The notes: generated by a model not told the origin, from the sequence alone. A DNA stretch of 64,000 nucleotides from Mycteria americana (GCF_035582795.1 NC_134396.1:32407683-32471682), one strand, 5' to 3'; positions 49,901 to 61,261 are shown, numbered from the stretch's first letter. Numbers and translations: made by a program.

Positions 49901-52900
49901 CATCATTCACATGAGAATCTTCACATCGGTCAGCCTACATAAATAAATAAATACAAGTTCACTGGTACTCAGAATCATACAGTTCACCAAAACTCAGCAT
50001 TTTAGAATTCTGCCCTACCATTCTCATACATAACTTTATACATAACTGCAGATAGATACTGTTATGTCAATCATTCTGTGAATAAAGCTATTGTATTTGT
50101 TAATCAGTCAGAGCTCACATTTCTAAGGCCATCAGCAACTCATTTCTGAAGTCCTACATTAAAATCCACAGGAAGTATTGTTTCTTAATGTGAAGTTAGA
50201 GGCTTGGAAGCTGTGATCTGGTCCCTAATGACCATTCAATAGACTCTTTTCAAGTTAGTTTGAAACCAAAAACTGAAAATCAAAATGATGCACACAGACG
50301 TATCAAAAAATAATCCCACATGCATGTACAAGCTTCATATACATGTTCTGAACAATCATGGAATCAAATATTTATGCATTTTAAAAGGGTCTTTTTATTG
50401 GGTGGCTCCAGTGTTTAAACTCATCTGCTTTTGAACATAAATTCACAAAATACCTTGTCGATTTGTTAGCTCCCTGTCCCTGTCCCATTATCTAACTACT
50501 AGAAATGTATCTTAACAGCAAGCCAAAAGGTTTATTTCTCTAATTGTAAGCATTTCTTCTTTTTCTATTTCTAGTCAATTGACATGACATTATTCCTGTT
50601 GTTTTTTCAAGTGCTTACAGTTATCACAAAAAAGTCTTAAAAGCATAACTGATAAACAATAATAAATATCACTGTTTTTCAAAATGCATTTGAGATAAAA
50701 TCTCATTATAGCTTGTTTAAGAACAATTTCATATGGTCTAAGATATGTAAATAAAAAATAATGCAAGAAAATAAATATTATCTAAATCCTTATTTATTGT
50801 ATGCCTTGCTCTAAAATAGTCTTGACAACATTAATTTTTTCTAACGGGTAATGTCACTCAAAATGCTTAAGCACAGCATACCTTGGCTAGAGCAACCAAA
50901 GCCTTCTGAAAGTCTCCAGATGTGTCAGAGATAATGTCTTGAGTCAGATCTCTCTTCAGCACTGAAATCGAAAGAAAAAGGATTCATAGTTTGTTTTAAA
51001 GTTATCAATTAATTTGACTAGATGATCTTTAAAGGTCCCTTCCGACCCAAACCATTCTATGATTTTTCAGCCTTTACTTAACTTCCCACTTAAATATGCC
51101 CACTGGAAATGCAGTTTTCTTACTTTCTCTCACTTAGCTTTGAGAGAAGGGGTACATTTGTAACATGTCCTCTAATCCCTGAGACATGCTGTGAAATTGG
51201 AGGCTAAACCCAAAATCTGCTGAAAAAGTCCTTCTCTAAGGTCTTGTGGGTGGCATTGTCTTGGGTTCTTGCTTGTGAACTACAAAAAAAAGCCTGAAGC
51301 TGTTTCTGAGCCATTTGTCTTTCATTCTTATTTCTGGTTGTTCTTGTCAGCACTGAACTCAATCACAAAACTCTTCTGAAAAATCAAACTATTAATTTGG
51401 GCTTCTAACTGAGACTATTTGGATGGAAATCTCTTGTAAAAGTTAGCCCATAATCTCAGAAAACATAATTTAATTAGACAACACTGACTGACTGCAGGAA
51501 ACTTTACATATATGAGAGATACCACATTATGTTTTAGTTATCTCTTCAAAGATCATCCCCCTTTAGTTCACTGATTGCTCCTACTGCTGATGTTATCTGT
51601 GTTGCTAACTCAATAAGCTTTTTTTTCAAGCCTAGTGAGATCTTAAGAGGTCAGGCAAGGCTTGGTTACAATAGAAGAAAAGCAGCTGGTTTTTGCTTGT
51701 GTCCTAGAAAGCATCTAAATGCATGGCCCATTCCATGAGACATCTGCAGGTCTGGGGATGATGGTGTGCCTTTTCTTTCTGTATTGGGATCTACATAGGT
51801 CAGAAAAAGTCAGTATGACCTCCCTCCCCTGCAACTCTTTCAATCTTATGTGAAGGTTCACTTGCCTCCTACAATGTCATCTCAGCTTCTCATACTGAGA
51901 AGCGGAGCTGTGACTGTAGTGTGTCTGCTATAGAGTTATACCATTAATACTTCTTTCTTGCTCTGAATTACCTTCTTTGTAGTATCTGCTGACTTCCTTG
52001 ATCTCTCTGTTGTTTCTTGAGGCCAGAATCTCGATTAAGGTATCTTCATCAGTTCCAAGCCCCTGATAAAAATGGTTGAAATTTTAGAAATGTTATTTGA
52101 TACAATAAACTTACAATTTAGAAGACCAGAAATAAGATGAAAATCACGGACTTGGCTTTGAAGGCCCATGTGGAACAAGAAAAATGAAGAACATTGTGCT
52201 TCCATGCAATATAGTTATTTCAGCTCTTTTGGAAATTTCAGCTCTTTTGGAATTAATTTTTATCACATGTAATATCACTGATACCCAAAAGACGTGCTAA
52301 AGGGACCAAGCAGTGCACATAAAAGATAGGAATATAAAATTTATGAAGAAAAATACCCCCTTCCCTTTTTGTTTTCTCTTATGTAATCATGTATGTAAAC
52401 AGTATGTCCTTCTACCACTACATCAGCAACCAGTTTTCAGAAGGCAGGAGTTCTTTCTCACAAAAGTATGCCATTTGCACCCAGTCATCTCCTCCAACCC
52501 TTAAATTCAGCGGAGATTGCTGGGTCTTGTTCTCAGAACCTGGATTACCACTACAGATTAATTTTGCAAAATAGGGTTAAAATGAAGACAGTACACAAGC
52601 TTTGAAATCCAAGTCCAGTGTCACTTACAGACCCTGATAATTATTTATGCTCTTTAGGAAAGATTTTCTCAGAAGCTTTTGCCTTACCTTCATAGAGGCT
52701 CTTAATTCTTCAGCGTCAAACTGAGCTGGAGTTTTGAGCAGAGCCACAACAACATCTTCCAGGTGGCTTTTTAGAACCTTTTTCAAGGCTTCTTCCAGAC
52801 TCTGTGACAGGAAGAATAAGAAACACACTAAGCTAGGGAATGGTAAAAATCTGCTGTTCAGCTTCAGCCCAAAAATTAAGTCTGATCTCTCTCTCTAATC

Positions 52901-55900
52901 TCTAAGTCTGAATCTTAGTCTACATCATTTCTTTAGCTACTAGAAAGAATTATGAAGCCCTACTTGAAATTATTAATTTGTCACCTTTATGTTAATCAAA
53001 GTGTCAGGGTTTTTCAGTACGTATTCAGGAATGCTTTCACACATTGCAATTCAGCCATATTCACCCATTTACAGCATCAGAAGAAGACTCAAAACAGACT
53101 ACTTTTTTTTAGGAGAAGGTAATACTATATTGCTGTTAAGATTTGCTTATCTGGATAGCATTTTAATTCATCCGTTTATTGCATAAACGATACAGAATTT
53201 GCAGTGGAAACCATGGACATACTGTAATATCGCCGCACACAAACCTGCAAGTCCTGAAGTTATGATTTGCGCTATATTCTAATTTGACCTAAATTTAAGT
53301 TAAAAAAAAAATCTGTTTTATTCTGCTTCCTATCTGCAAATGCTCAGTACTCTATTTTGTTACATTAAAAGTTACAGGCCTATTCTCCACCAAGTATTTG
53401 TCAAGGCTGTGGCTGTAAGAGTGAGAAGGTCAACCTGCTTTGTCAGGATACCTAAGCCAACAAGATTATTTCAGAAGCAAACACTACATCCGTAGTTAGT
53501 TCTGTTCTGCTTTTGATGGTGTGCCAGGAACCAGGGTATCTAATAATCTAACAGCATTAGTCTCCCTGTGTCTTTCAAGCTATATTTTAATTTAGGTCCT
53601 TAAAAAATATAATTACAAGACTGAAGCTTCCTCTGAGCGGGGAGAGGACTGTGAAAACCACAAGTGAGGTTTCCTGAAAAGAAACAGGAAATCTAGGCTA
53701 AAATGAGATATTAGACTTATTTTCTAAGTTGGACCTTAAAAGTTACACTTAGAGTTACAAAGCAAAAAACTCAAAGGAATCACTGTCCAAGGAGCAAACA
53801 CTCACTAACTCTGGTATGCTACCTGTGCAATCATAATTTCAATTTAGACTTACAGGTTCAACTGGAGAAAATTTGTTATCAAGAAAAGTAAGAGCTATTA
53901 AAACCTTTTCCAGAAACATTCAGTAATTTCCAAGCTTCTCAGTTCCAGGGACTAGCAGTTTTACCAGTCAGAGGTACAAGAACACTGCCCCCTGTACACC
54001 CATCCCCATACCAGTGTTGGTATACTTGTGGAACAGTGTTATGGTCCTACAACTTTCCTATCCTATTTAGCATTCTATCTGGACTTAAATATTCAGAGAG
54101 ATGCCTTTAAGTCGCTTTCTCCATCTCTCCCTTTCTCTCAGCAGACAGTCTCCCAGGTGGTAGTGAAGTCTCTGCATTCCCAGTGATTTAGTGATTTAAA
54201 GGATCTTTAGGGCATTCAAAAAGCTGGAAAGTCAGAACTTCAAAATTTTTCTTTTTATTTCAAAATAGTGGCCGGCATACAAAAGGTTCAGCCCTGTCAA
54301 TATAGTTGCAGGGTATTATCATTCTGTCATGGTTTTCACAAACTACAGAAGGCAGAAAACTGTAATTTTTTGTTCTATGAAGCTAAAGCTATATGTATCA
54401 TCTGAGCCAGGAGCAACATTGATATTCTGGGTGTAATTTTAAGCTTGGCTTGAATATACTTTACCTTTCCTTTAGCCTGCTGATAGGCAGCTTTGATCTG
54501 CTGACGCTGAGCATTTGTTCTTTTAGTCAAGATGTCAATGATGGTAGCTTCATCCACACCTGCAAGACACCAAACAACAACATGTCTAATATATTGGAAA
54601 TAGAGTGGTCTCCAGTGCGTCATTTAGCCAAATAATAATTTTTACATTTTATTATTTTATTTATTTCATATTTTGATTTCTTGACACACTGAAGTTTAAC
54701 CAAAGGAAAAACTGTAATCATCTACTGACTTACAATTAGTGATGTAGTGAAGAAACCAAATAGATTACCACAGAATACAGAAACCTATGTTTCTACAATT
54801 TCATATAGAAAGTCTTAAAGTGTTCTGAGTACAGAACTTACACTACAGAATAACTAAAAAAAAAAAAAGAATTACATGACATACTCATTTAATCTCAGTA
54901 AGTCACATTGAAAAAGGTTTCAAAGTACAGGCAAAGCGCCAAATATGAATTTCATTAAAAGAGAGAAGTGCAATAGAAGCATACACTACATTATCAGCAT
55001 ATTCACTGCCTCTTGCAGGGATTTTATGGAAATCAAATCAAAAAGTATTAGTATGGTATGTTATAATATTTTTTGATTCTCTAGAAATTAAATTTTTACA
55101 ATCCTTCCTTCAACATATTCAAGAACTTTAATGTAGTACTAAGGTCTGAAATTGTAATACAACATCAGGATATCAAAGAGTTGAGATTCGTTACCAAGTG
55201 GCATAATTTAATGTGTAGCCAAGCTTTTAAAAGCAGAGGCATCTCTCCTGCTTGCCATTGCCTTTCACTCTGATATTTTATTCAGTACTATTCTCAAAAT
55301 TTCCTAAGGGGGAGACCTAATGTAGCAGGTTAAATATTTACTTCTCTTACCCTTTACAGTAATAGCTTTGTCCAAAGCAACAACATCAGCTGATGGATTG
55401 AAGTTAGGGTATGACTGTACTCCAGGGCCACCTTTTGAACTTTTCTGCAGAGGAAAAAAAAAAATTAAAAAAATAATAATTGCTCATTCCAAAGAATATT
55501 TTTGCAAAGAAGTAGTTTTAGATGCCTAAATAACCATGTATTTGGGATTGCCTATTATAGGACTATCAAGGAACATACTCAATTCTGTAACTACAGAGAA
55601 CTAAACAGACTCAGTAATGGATATGCATTGGATCTATTCCTTTCACACCTCTTCTATTAAACAGAAAGTATTTCATATCTTGTTTTAGGCACCTGAAGAC
55701 GTATTCCTCAGAGTAAGTTGGATTCCACGGGAAAACACTTCTCAACCGTTACATTAGGCAATTATGTCCAAATTTTAAAGGCTCTAAAACCACAATTAAA
55801 TCCTACAAGCACTGCCACTAAAATGCTACTTATTTCCTTGCAATCTTATGCCAATTGACTGTGCATCACATTAACTGACTTCTCAGCTGACTCATAGCTA

Positions 55901-57758
55901 AGGCTACAAGCACTGCTTGCATGTAAGATCTTGGAGAAGATTTCAAGTCTAATCTTACAAGGAAGTGCAGAACTGTTACCCAGCTTCTTTGAAACTTGAG
56001 ACGTAAGCCACACTTCCTTCACAGACATTATCTACTGGCTGCCTTTGGTGAATTCACTCCTAGATGGGCACTCCCTAGTCAATATCTAAAGTGCTCTGGG
56101 AATAACTAGGGATGACAAATTCTACGACGTGACAGATTATGTGGCTTGCTCTAAGTCAGCAACATGACAAACCAAGTTACTGGTAGGGTCTATAACCCAA
56201 CAACACTACCCAACCGATGCCATACTCATCACCGTGTTTTACAGAAGCTATAAAATGTGCCAAGATTCTTGGATGAAATATTTACATAAAATTTCCCTTG
56301 GTATGATATATGTTGAGATTTTTTATTTTAAAAAATCCAGTAGTTTAGCCAAACTTTTTCAGAATCATCTGTACTCTTTGTCCTGTTTCAACAACTCACT
56401 GTTTTAATTTTTTTAAATCCTTTGCCATTAAAGTTAAATAGCACAAGACAAATGGCAAGGTCTTATGGGTACATGTTTTACGTACAGCATTCTGTATTGA
56501 ATTTTGTACACTTCTAACATCTGATAATTAAATATTCAACTCCCTATACAATTATATCACTAGGAGTTGTATAAGAGCAGAGGGACTGCATAATTAAAGC
56601 AGTGTCTTGCATATGTTTGAAAAAATCTCTGTGACTTGCGTGATAAGCCAACAGAGGAATGGAACTGGTTTGCTGCTTGTTTCCCAGGCACACTAAGTTA
56701 GACTTTGTATACTGCTTTCCATGACAAACTTATCTACTAGCAATAAAAAACTGCCTTTAACCAACACAGCCAGAATGACTCAGGACCCTCGGGGTGCAAG
56801 GGGGATGAGATGGTGGAACCAAATGTTTAGGCACAAAATGTTATGGAGTCAAAGTTACAAAATCCACAAACGTCTAGAGCAGACAATTTATTTACTGAAA
56901 TTTCCCCTGTGTTCAATTTTTTAAGATGAAAGTTCTTTCAGGATCTCCTGTGACTTCGCAGTGTGCAGCTTTACCTTTGCTGACAGTCATTTCAGTATCT
57001 TAATCAACTTCATTATCACAAAGACTCTCCACATCGTCCTAGTGCATTAACTCTTGACTTCTCACTACCATAAGCCTCCCTTCTAATCAGTACCATTACT
57101 GATCATCTGAGAAGTTTTATTACATATTGTGACTCTTTCCACCATAAGCACAACATATGATATGAAAACTAGGACATATACTAGTTCCAAAACTAGGAAC
57201 TATACTAGTTCTTAGTATACTAGGAACCAGCTTAGTTCCTCCTTTACATTCCTGGGCTCCAACTCATGGCTTCCCATACCTCAGCCTAAGAGTCTCTGGT
57301 TTTCTCATGTACGCCATCTGAACATGTTCTTACACATTCACCCACCTGTGCATCAGATTACTACTTTAAAGAGGACAGCTTGAGTGAATCAGTGATTGGC
57401 CACTGGAAATTACAATTTCATTACAGTAACTAGTTCTGCCTAGGAATTGATAATTAGGCTGGTATGTGCACATAAGAGTAATTTTTCATCTGATAGAAGA
57501 CTTGCTAGGTTATTAGATTATATTAGATTATATGATGCAATAAAATTGGGTTCTAGTTCTAATAATCTGGAGTTTTGCCATTGGCTTTCCTCCCTTTGAG
57601 TATATGAAAGGCGTTTGGTGGCCTATGCCTTTAAATCACTTCTAAAAGTAGTTGGAAATAGCATGATGCTCTCAAAAGGTGGTAATACTTACAATACATT
57701 CCTGCTCCTGATTTTCCATGAACCATGCCTGTTTCAGAAATTCTGATACCATAGCCAT
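43937..57758 (-). CDS. ANXA1: Annexin A1 (13-exon gene, 12 coding exons, 342 aa)
   Basis: Annexin A1 is a cytosolic, calcium-dependent phospholipid-binding protein that is also externalised as an anti-inflammatory mediator. The coding parts join as 57693-57758, 55351-55444, 54465-54559, 52688-52801, 51972-52062, 50882-50961, 49878-49934, 48405-48498, 47686-47781, 46557-46615, 45379-45501 and 43937-43996. They total 1029 nt, with GT/AG at every junction and frame kept. The N-terminal tail ([12 protein letters not shown] start) covers about 1-36, and annexin repeats lie near 37-108, 109-180, 192-264 and 268-339. Calcium loops are GVDE (54-57), GLGT (124-127), GEKRKG (205-210) and GFGT (283-286), with acidic partners E100, D166, E250 and E325. 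Human ANXA1 has 346 residues. Oddities: Tyr21 is Cys, human Cys324 is Arg319, and the tail is about five residues shorter. The ATG is chosen by similarity and by the upstream exon structure. It could be one of two annexin I paralogues as in pigeon (cp35/cp37). Confidence 0.97.
45379..45501 (-). CDS. ANXA1: ANXA1 coding exon 12
   Basis: 123 nt, residues 283-323, phase 0 at both ends. It starts with the repeat IV calcium loop GFGTRHREL and ends [10 protein letters not shown]. The donor is GTAGGT and the acceptor TTTTAACAG. Human Cys324 is Arg here (R319). The acceptor is preceded by an exceptionally long pyrimidine tract (45509-45735 on the plus strand). Confidence 0.96.
45509..45735. repeat. 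Long polypurine/polypyrimidine tract in ANXA1 intron 11
   Basis: About 225 bp of A and G on the plus strand with only a few C interruptions. It contains a 53-bp tandem duplication: CAGAAGACAG at 45591 recurs at 45644, with about 55 bp of flanking sequence matching. On the transcribed (minus-sense) strand it is a pyrimidine tract running straight into the exon 12 acceptor at 45502. The lysine/arginine-rich frame read from the plus strand is not a gene. Confidence 0.93.
46557..46615 (-). CDS. ANXA1: ANXA1 coding exon 11
   Basis: 59 nt, completing V263 (split codon) through K282: [19 protein letters not shown]. The acceptor is TTATTACAG and the donor GTAACC. It forms the start of annexin repeat IV. 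Confidence 0.95.
47686..47781 (-). CDS. ANXA1: ANXA1 coding exon 10
   Basis: 96 nt, residues 231-262 plus the first base of 263. It reads [14 protein letters not shown] then [17 protein letters not shown]. It carries D248, E250 and L251 of the repeat III calcium site. The acceptor is CTTATTTAG and the donor GTAAG. Confidence 0.96.
48405..48498 (-). CDS. ANXA1: ANXA1 coding exon 9
   Basis: 94 nt, residues 200-230 plus one base. It reads [17 protein letters not shown] then [14 protein letters not shown], with the repeat III calcium loop GEKRKG (205-210). The donor GTAGGT is placed so that V231 (G|TC) is completed by exon 10. Confidence 0.95.
49878..49934 (-). CDS. ANXA1: ANXA1 coding exon 8
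   Basis: 57 nt, residues 181-199 ([19 protein letters not shown]), phase 0 at both ends. It is the linker between annexin repeats II and III. The acceptor TTTATGTAG is AT-rich and the donor is GTAAGA. C184 replaces the Ser of the human protein. Confidence 0.95.
50882..50961 (-). CDS. ANXA1: ANXA1 coding exon 7
   Basis: 80 nt, residues 154-180: (V)[17 protein letters not shown] then [10 protein letters not shown]166 is the acidic calcium ligand of repeat II. The acceptor is GATTTCAG and the donor GTATGC, a weaker than usual donor. Confidence 0.95.
51013..51064 (+). mobile_element. Short CR1 3' end inside ANXA1 intron 6
   Basis: TTTGACTAGATGATCTTTAA, then AGGTCCCTTCC, then AACCATTCTATGATT is the last 50 or so bases of a CR1 3' UTR. 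It lies antisense to ANXA1, about 50 bp upstream of the exon 7 acceptor in transcript sense. There is no coding part. Confidence 0.85.
51972..52062 (-). CDS. ANXA1: ANXA1 coding exon 6
   Basis: 91 nt, residues 124-153 plus one base: [18 protein letters not shown] then [12 protein letters not shown]. It starts with the repeat II calcium loop GLGTDED. The acceptor is TTTTATCAG and the donor GTAATT. Confidence 0.96.
52688..52801 (-). CDS. ANXA1: ANXA1 coding exon 5
   Basis: 114 nt, residues 86-123, phase 0 at both ends. It reads [19 protein letters not shown] then [20 protein letters not shown]92, L95 and E100 are calcium-site positions of repeat I, and M122 begins that of repeat II. The acceptor is CCTGTCACAG and the donor GTAAGG. 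Confidence 0.97.
54465..54559 (-). CDS. ANXA1: ANXA1 coding exon 4
   Basis: 95 nt, residues 54-85: (G)[18 protein letters not shown] then [13 protein letters not shown]. It is the first half of annexin repeat I with the GVDE calcium loop. The acceptor is GTCTTGCAG and the donor GTAAAG. Confidence 0.97.
55351..55444 (-). CDS. ANXA1: ANXA1 coding exon 3
   Basis: 94 nt, residues 23-53 plus one base: [19 protein letters not shown] then [12 protein letters not shown]. It joins the N-terminal tail to repeat I. Compared with the human tail it is about five residues shorter. The acceptor is CTCTGCAG and the donor GTAAGAG. Confidence 0.95.
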
Positions 57759-57771
57759 GTTGACAGAGTTT
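57693..57771 (-). CDS. ANXA1: ANXA1 exon 2 with the start codon
   Basis: 79 nt: 13 nt of 5' UTR, then ATG at 57758-57756 and residues 1-22 ([12 protein letters not shown] then [10 protein letters not shown]). The acceptor is CTCTTCCCAG and the donor GTAAGT. Ser5, the TRPM7-kinase site of mammalian ANXA1, is kept; Tyr21 is Cys. The amphipathic N-terminal helix that binds S100A11 in mammals is intact. Confidence 0.96.
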
Positions 57772-57789
57772 CTGGGAAGAGATGCATCC

Positions 57790-57854
57790 AGTTACAAACC
57801 ATTATTCATCAAGTTACAAACCATTTTTCATCAAGTTACAAGCCATTTTTCATC
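57790..57854. repeat. 22-bp tandem repeat, three copies, beside the exon 2 acceptor
   Basis: Units AGTTACAAACCATTATTCAT+CA, then the same with TTTTT in place of TTATT, then a shortened third copy with AAGCC. The array occupies about -18 to -83 from the exon 2 3' splice site in the transcript. Each unit junction holds a TTGAT on the sense strand. Confidence 0.93.
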
Positions 57855-57880
57855 TTTTTCAGCACCAGTGCAACTCAAGG

Positions 57881-57943
57881 TTTCCCACTGGTTTCCCAGC
57901 TGGTTTCCCACTGGTTTCCCAGAAAGCTGGTTTCCCAGCTTTT
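57881..57943. repeat. 11-16-bp tandem repeat with TTTCCCA core
   Basis: Five units start with TTTCCCA (CTGG or GCTGG spacers, one with AGAAAGCTGG). On the transcript strand the unit is CCAGTGGGAAA-like. It lies about 110-170 nt upstream of the exon 2 acceptor. Confidence 0.9.
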
Positions 57944-60900
57944 CCAGAAGATACCATGCAGAATGGGAAAAAAGACCAATGGTGAAGTGATTTGACATTG
58001 AGCACCCAAAAATAATGAATAGGTTGCTTCATAACAACTTTGAAGTGAGGAATATTCTGTTTGCTAATAGAAACAGTGAGGGAACAAAGAGCAGAAATTA
58101 ATGTTTTATCAAATAAAGTATTTTTGATCTGCTCAAAATATTTTTTTTTTTTTTCCCGAAACACACTTCCATAGCAAACTGTAAGGGAGGCTTGGTTTTA
58201 AAGCATACATATAAACAATAAACTAAAGATAATGTTGCTGGGCAAACTGGAGTGTCTTTGAATCTAGTGTGAAGAGACAAGATGCTATTCATGATCTTGG
58301 GGTACAAATGATATAATGTAGATCATATACACGAGTATAAAAAATGATGTTGCTTATGCTACAAACACACTTGCCTTACCTATGTCCTGTGTCCCATAGG
58401 AAGGGCAAAAAGCAGTCATTTAAAGTGACACACACCAGTGTAGCTGCAGCCCAGCTGCTTCTTTCCCTCATAACAAAACTGTAAAACTTACTTCCACGTT
58501 CAGCTGCCAACAAAGAGGCAGCTAACCTCCCACAGCCCTCCTCCAGCCCTCCAGCCCAGCTCCACCCTTCCCTCCCCTCTCCAAGGCAGGAGCCACCCAC
58601 ACTCCCTCTCCCTCAGAAAACTTGCTTTTGTGCCCTTCCCTCAGCCCTGAGGGCCCAAGATTCAGCTCTGCCTGTGCTGCTAGAAAAACTGAAACCGACT
58701 CCAAATCTGTATTTATATGTTACTTAGAGTAGGTCTCATCTACCATCTATATGGGTAAATAATGGTCAGAATATTATGTCAGTTGTAAGGATCAACTTTT
58801 ATGCACGTTTAAGGATCAGAAAAGCTTATGTTGCTATTAAAAAAGGCATTTGATCGAGCTGTTATAGTGACTCCTGTACCCTTCTTTTATTGACAGAAGA
58901 AGTATATAAGGCCAGATGAAGTACTATGGTCTGTAAAGTTCTGCTGCATTTTATGACAGCATACATAAAGGCCATATGCAGCAGCATGAAAACATTCTAA
59001 AGTCTCCATACTACGTGAACTGAGTCACCAACAGTGACATGTACAGATATGTCTGTCAACTAATAGATTCACAGAGTGTATAATCGTTTAAAACTAAGAA
59101 ACAAGATTCAGTTTCACAGCACCAGATCTAAGAAGAGGTGGGACCAAAACTGCGTTTTGGTTGGTAAAGTAACACTTCTCAGGAATCAAGCTGGTAGAGC
59201 TGGCTCCAGGGGGAACTGCTAACATCTCCATTACTTCTGCCTGTCCCCACCCTCACCCCTCACACCCGGCTCTAGAGGTTTTGCTGCTCTCCGGGGTGAC
59301 TAAAGCAGAAGGCTGCTAGCCTACACTAAATTGGGTTTATTAAGCCTCTAAACCTTCATGTCTATCTTAACTTAAATTAGAGATACAGTAAAAGAATTCT
59401 GTGCCTTAAAAACTAAGTCTTTTTTTTCCCTCCTTTTTAAATAAAGACACTTTGGCATGCAGATCCATCTACTTCCATCTAGTAAACAAATAATGTAATT
59501 TTAATAGAAGTCAAAGTAAGCAATGGCTCTTGAGAGGGGCTAAAGACCTTACTCTGCTTGAATTGGCTCAGAAAGTTAAAAAAACACCTTACATATAAAA
59601 CTGTTTGCCAACTTTATAAGAAACTATGGCTAATAAGAAAAAAGAAGACTGGAATCTAGGAAGACAGCCAGCCCCCTGACAGAGTAGAGGTCTTTCCCAG
59701 TGCTTTGACTCACGCCACTCTAAAATGCAAACAGCTCATGTAAACAATACCTAGATCCAGGAGGGATAACTTCAGTCAAAATATTATTTTAAGTTAGTAT
59801 GAAAAGGACTGGAAGAACTGATGGCTTTCTGCCATATATTTTCCTTTACTTTTGAGCTCAGGACAAAGTCTATGATCAGGGAGATGAAAAAATATATGTA
59901 CCTACAGAGTGGTGCAAACAGAAGCTACCACAGAAAAGTGTGACACTTCTTTCTGCTTACTCTATACTGAATACCTATTTGAGAGTTATTCTGTTTAATA
60001 AAAATATTGTCCAGGCCATGTATCCCACTTCCCAAACTGGAATGTGTAGGCTTTCCATTTAAAAGGAAAGAGCATCAAGAACTTAAAATTTCTGCGTTTG
60101 AAAAATATTGTGATTTTTATGCATTTTATCATTCCCAATTGGAATGATCAACAGTGCAACTGGAATGAAAAATCAAACAGAGATCCAGACTGAAAACCCT
60201 AACTGTTGCTTCACAAGAATTACTGCAATGTTGCTTTCTGTCTGGCTCCCAGTCTCCAGAAGAAGCATCCTTGAACTGAACTTATGCAAATTTTTAAAAG
60301 TTTTGACAAAATACTCAATATTTATTGAAAATATTTAAAGACACAAACTAGACTTTTACATTATAGTCTGTGTATAATGTATACATTATATGTCTACATT
60401 ATACCATTGACACCATTTCTCCATGCTTATTTAACCATGTCATGAACTGTATCAGATATATCATCTCTGGTTACTGTACAATGCTAGTTACAAGGATCTT
60501 AATGTAAATTAATGTCATTGCACCCTACCAGAAAAACAGGCAATTGTTCTAACACAATAATTTATTTTACAGTGGGAAAGTCTACTGAATACGAATGAAA
60601 ACATCAGAGAGAAAAACAATCTCATCCTTGGAAAATTCAGTGGAAAGTTTTAGCAGAACAAGCCCCAGATGATACAGCCCTTACTTATGTGGCTTTGCCT
60701 AAGTTCTTAGTCACAAAACCAGGGTTTTGCTCTGACGTTTCTAAAAGATTGCTTTGCCTCATTTTAATCACTTTCATGAGCAGAGACCCCTCTACAGTCC
60801 CAAAGCAGCAAACTGTTGTTAAAGTAACAACAGCTGTTTCTTTTTTTAAGTTTCCATACAAAGCACAAAGTTTTCCAGCAACTCCAGTTTTCCTGCAGGT

Positions 60901-61215
60901 TTCTACAGCAGCCTACTACAAAGGCAAAGAGAAAGCATAGGAAACAGTCAACTCCAAATAAGTTTGCTTTTAATCTTTTAAGCTTTTTTTTCTTCATTCC
61001 TTACATGCATTAAATAAAAGCAGTAATTGTCCAAGCCCTTCTGTGTCCATGAAATGTTTCAAAACTGAAAGAATTTCTCCTGCCCACACCCATCTTTTCC
61101 CATGCCAGCAAATCCAACCCACAGAAAATTGTGCCAGGTCACTTGACAAATTTAGTGCACAATTCTTAAAGTTTGTCAGGTCTACAGAGAGCAGCAAAGA
61201 ATTATGAAAACTTAC

Positions 61216-61261
61216 CTTCTTCCTCACAAATACTACTTTTCAGGGCAGCACAGTCAGGAAT
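61216..61261 (-). other. ANXA1: ANXA1 exon 1 (non-coding 5' UTR)
   Basis: It ends GAGGAAGAAG with a GTAAG donor at 61215-61211. The start is placed near 61261, about 31 nt downstream of the TATA box, at a pyrimidine-rich initiator (TCTTATTCC). Joined to exon 2 this gives a 5' UTR of about 59 nt without an upstream ATG. The mammalian gene also has a non-coding first exon. Confidence 0.75.

Larger units (their letters stand above)
57772..61215 (-). other. ANXA1: ANXA1 intron 1
   Basis: 3.44 kb between the non-coding first exon and exon 2. Contents: two minisatellite-like arrays next to the acceptor, and a region at about 58528-58618 that is C-rich on the plus strand, so G-rich in the transcript. 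The rest is AT-rich unique DNA. No alternative coding exon is evident. A GTAAG-type donor follows ACAGGACATAG on the minus strand near 58378, but no transcript evidence supports an exon. Confidence 0.85.

Noticed and set aside
52625..52828. 67-codon minus-strand frame taken as a small gene
   Set aside because: It is ANXA1 exon 5 read through into the introns on both sides.
58376..58704. Alternative first exon of ANXA1 inside intron 1
   Set aside because: A GTAAG donor-like sequence exists near 58378, but there is no promoter element at a fitting distance and no evidence of transcription.
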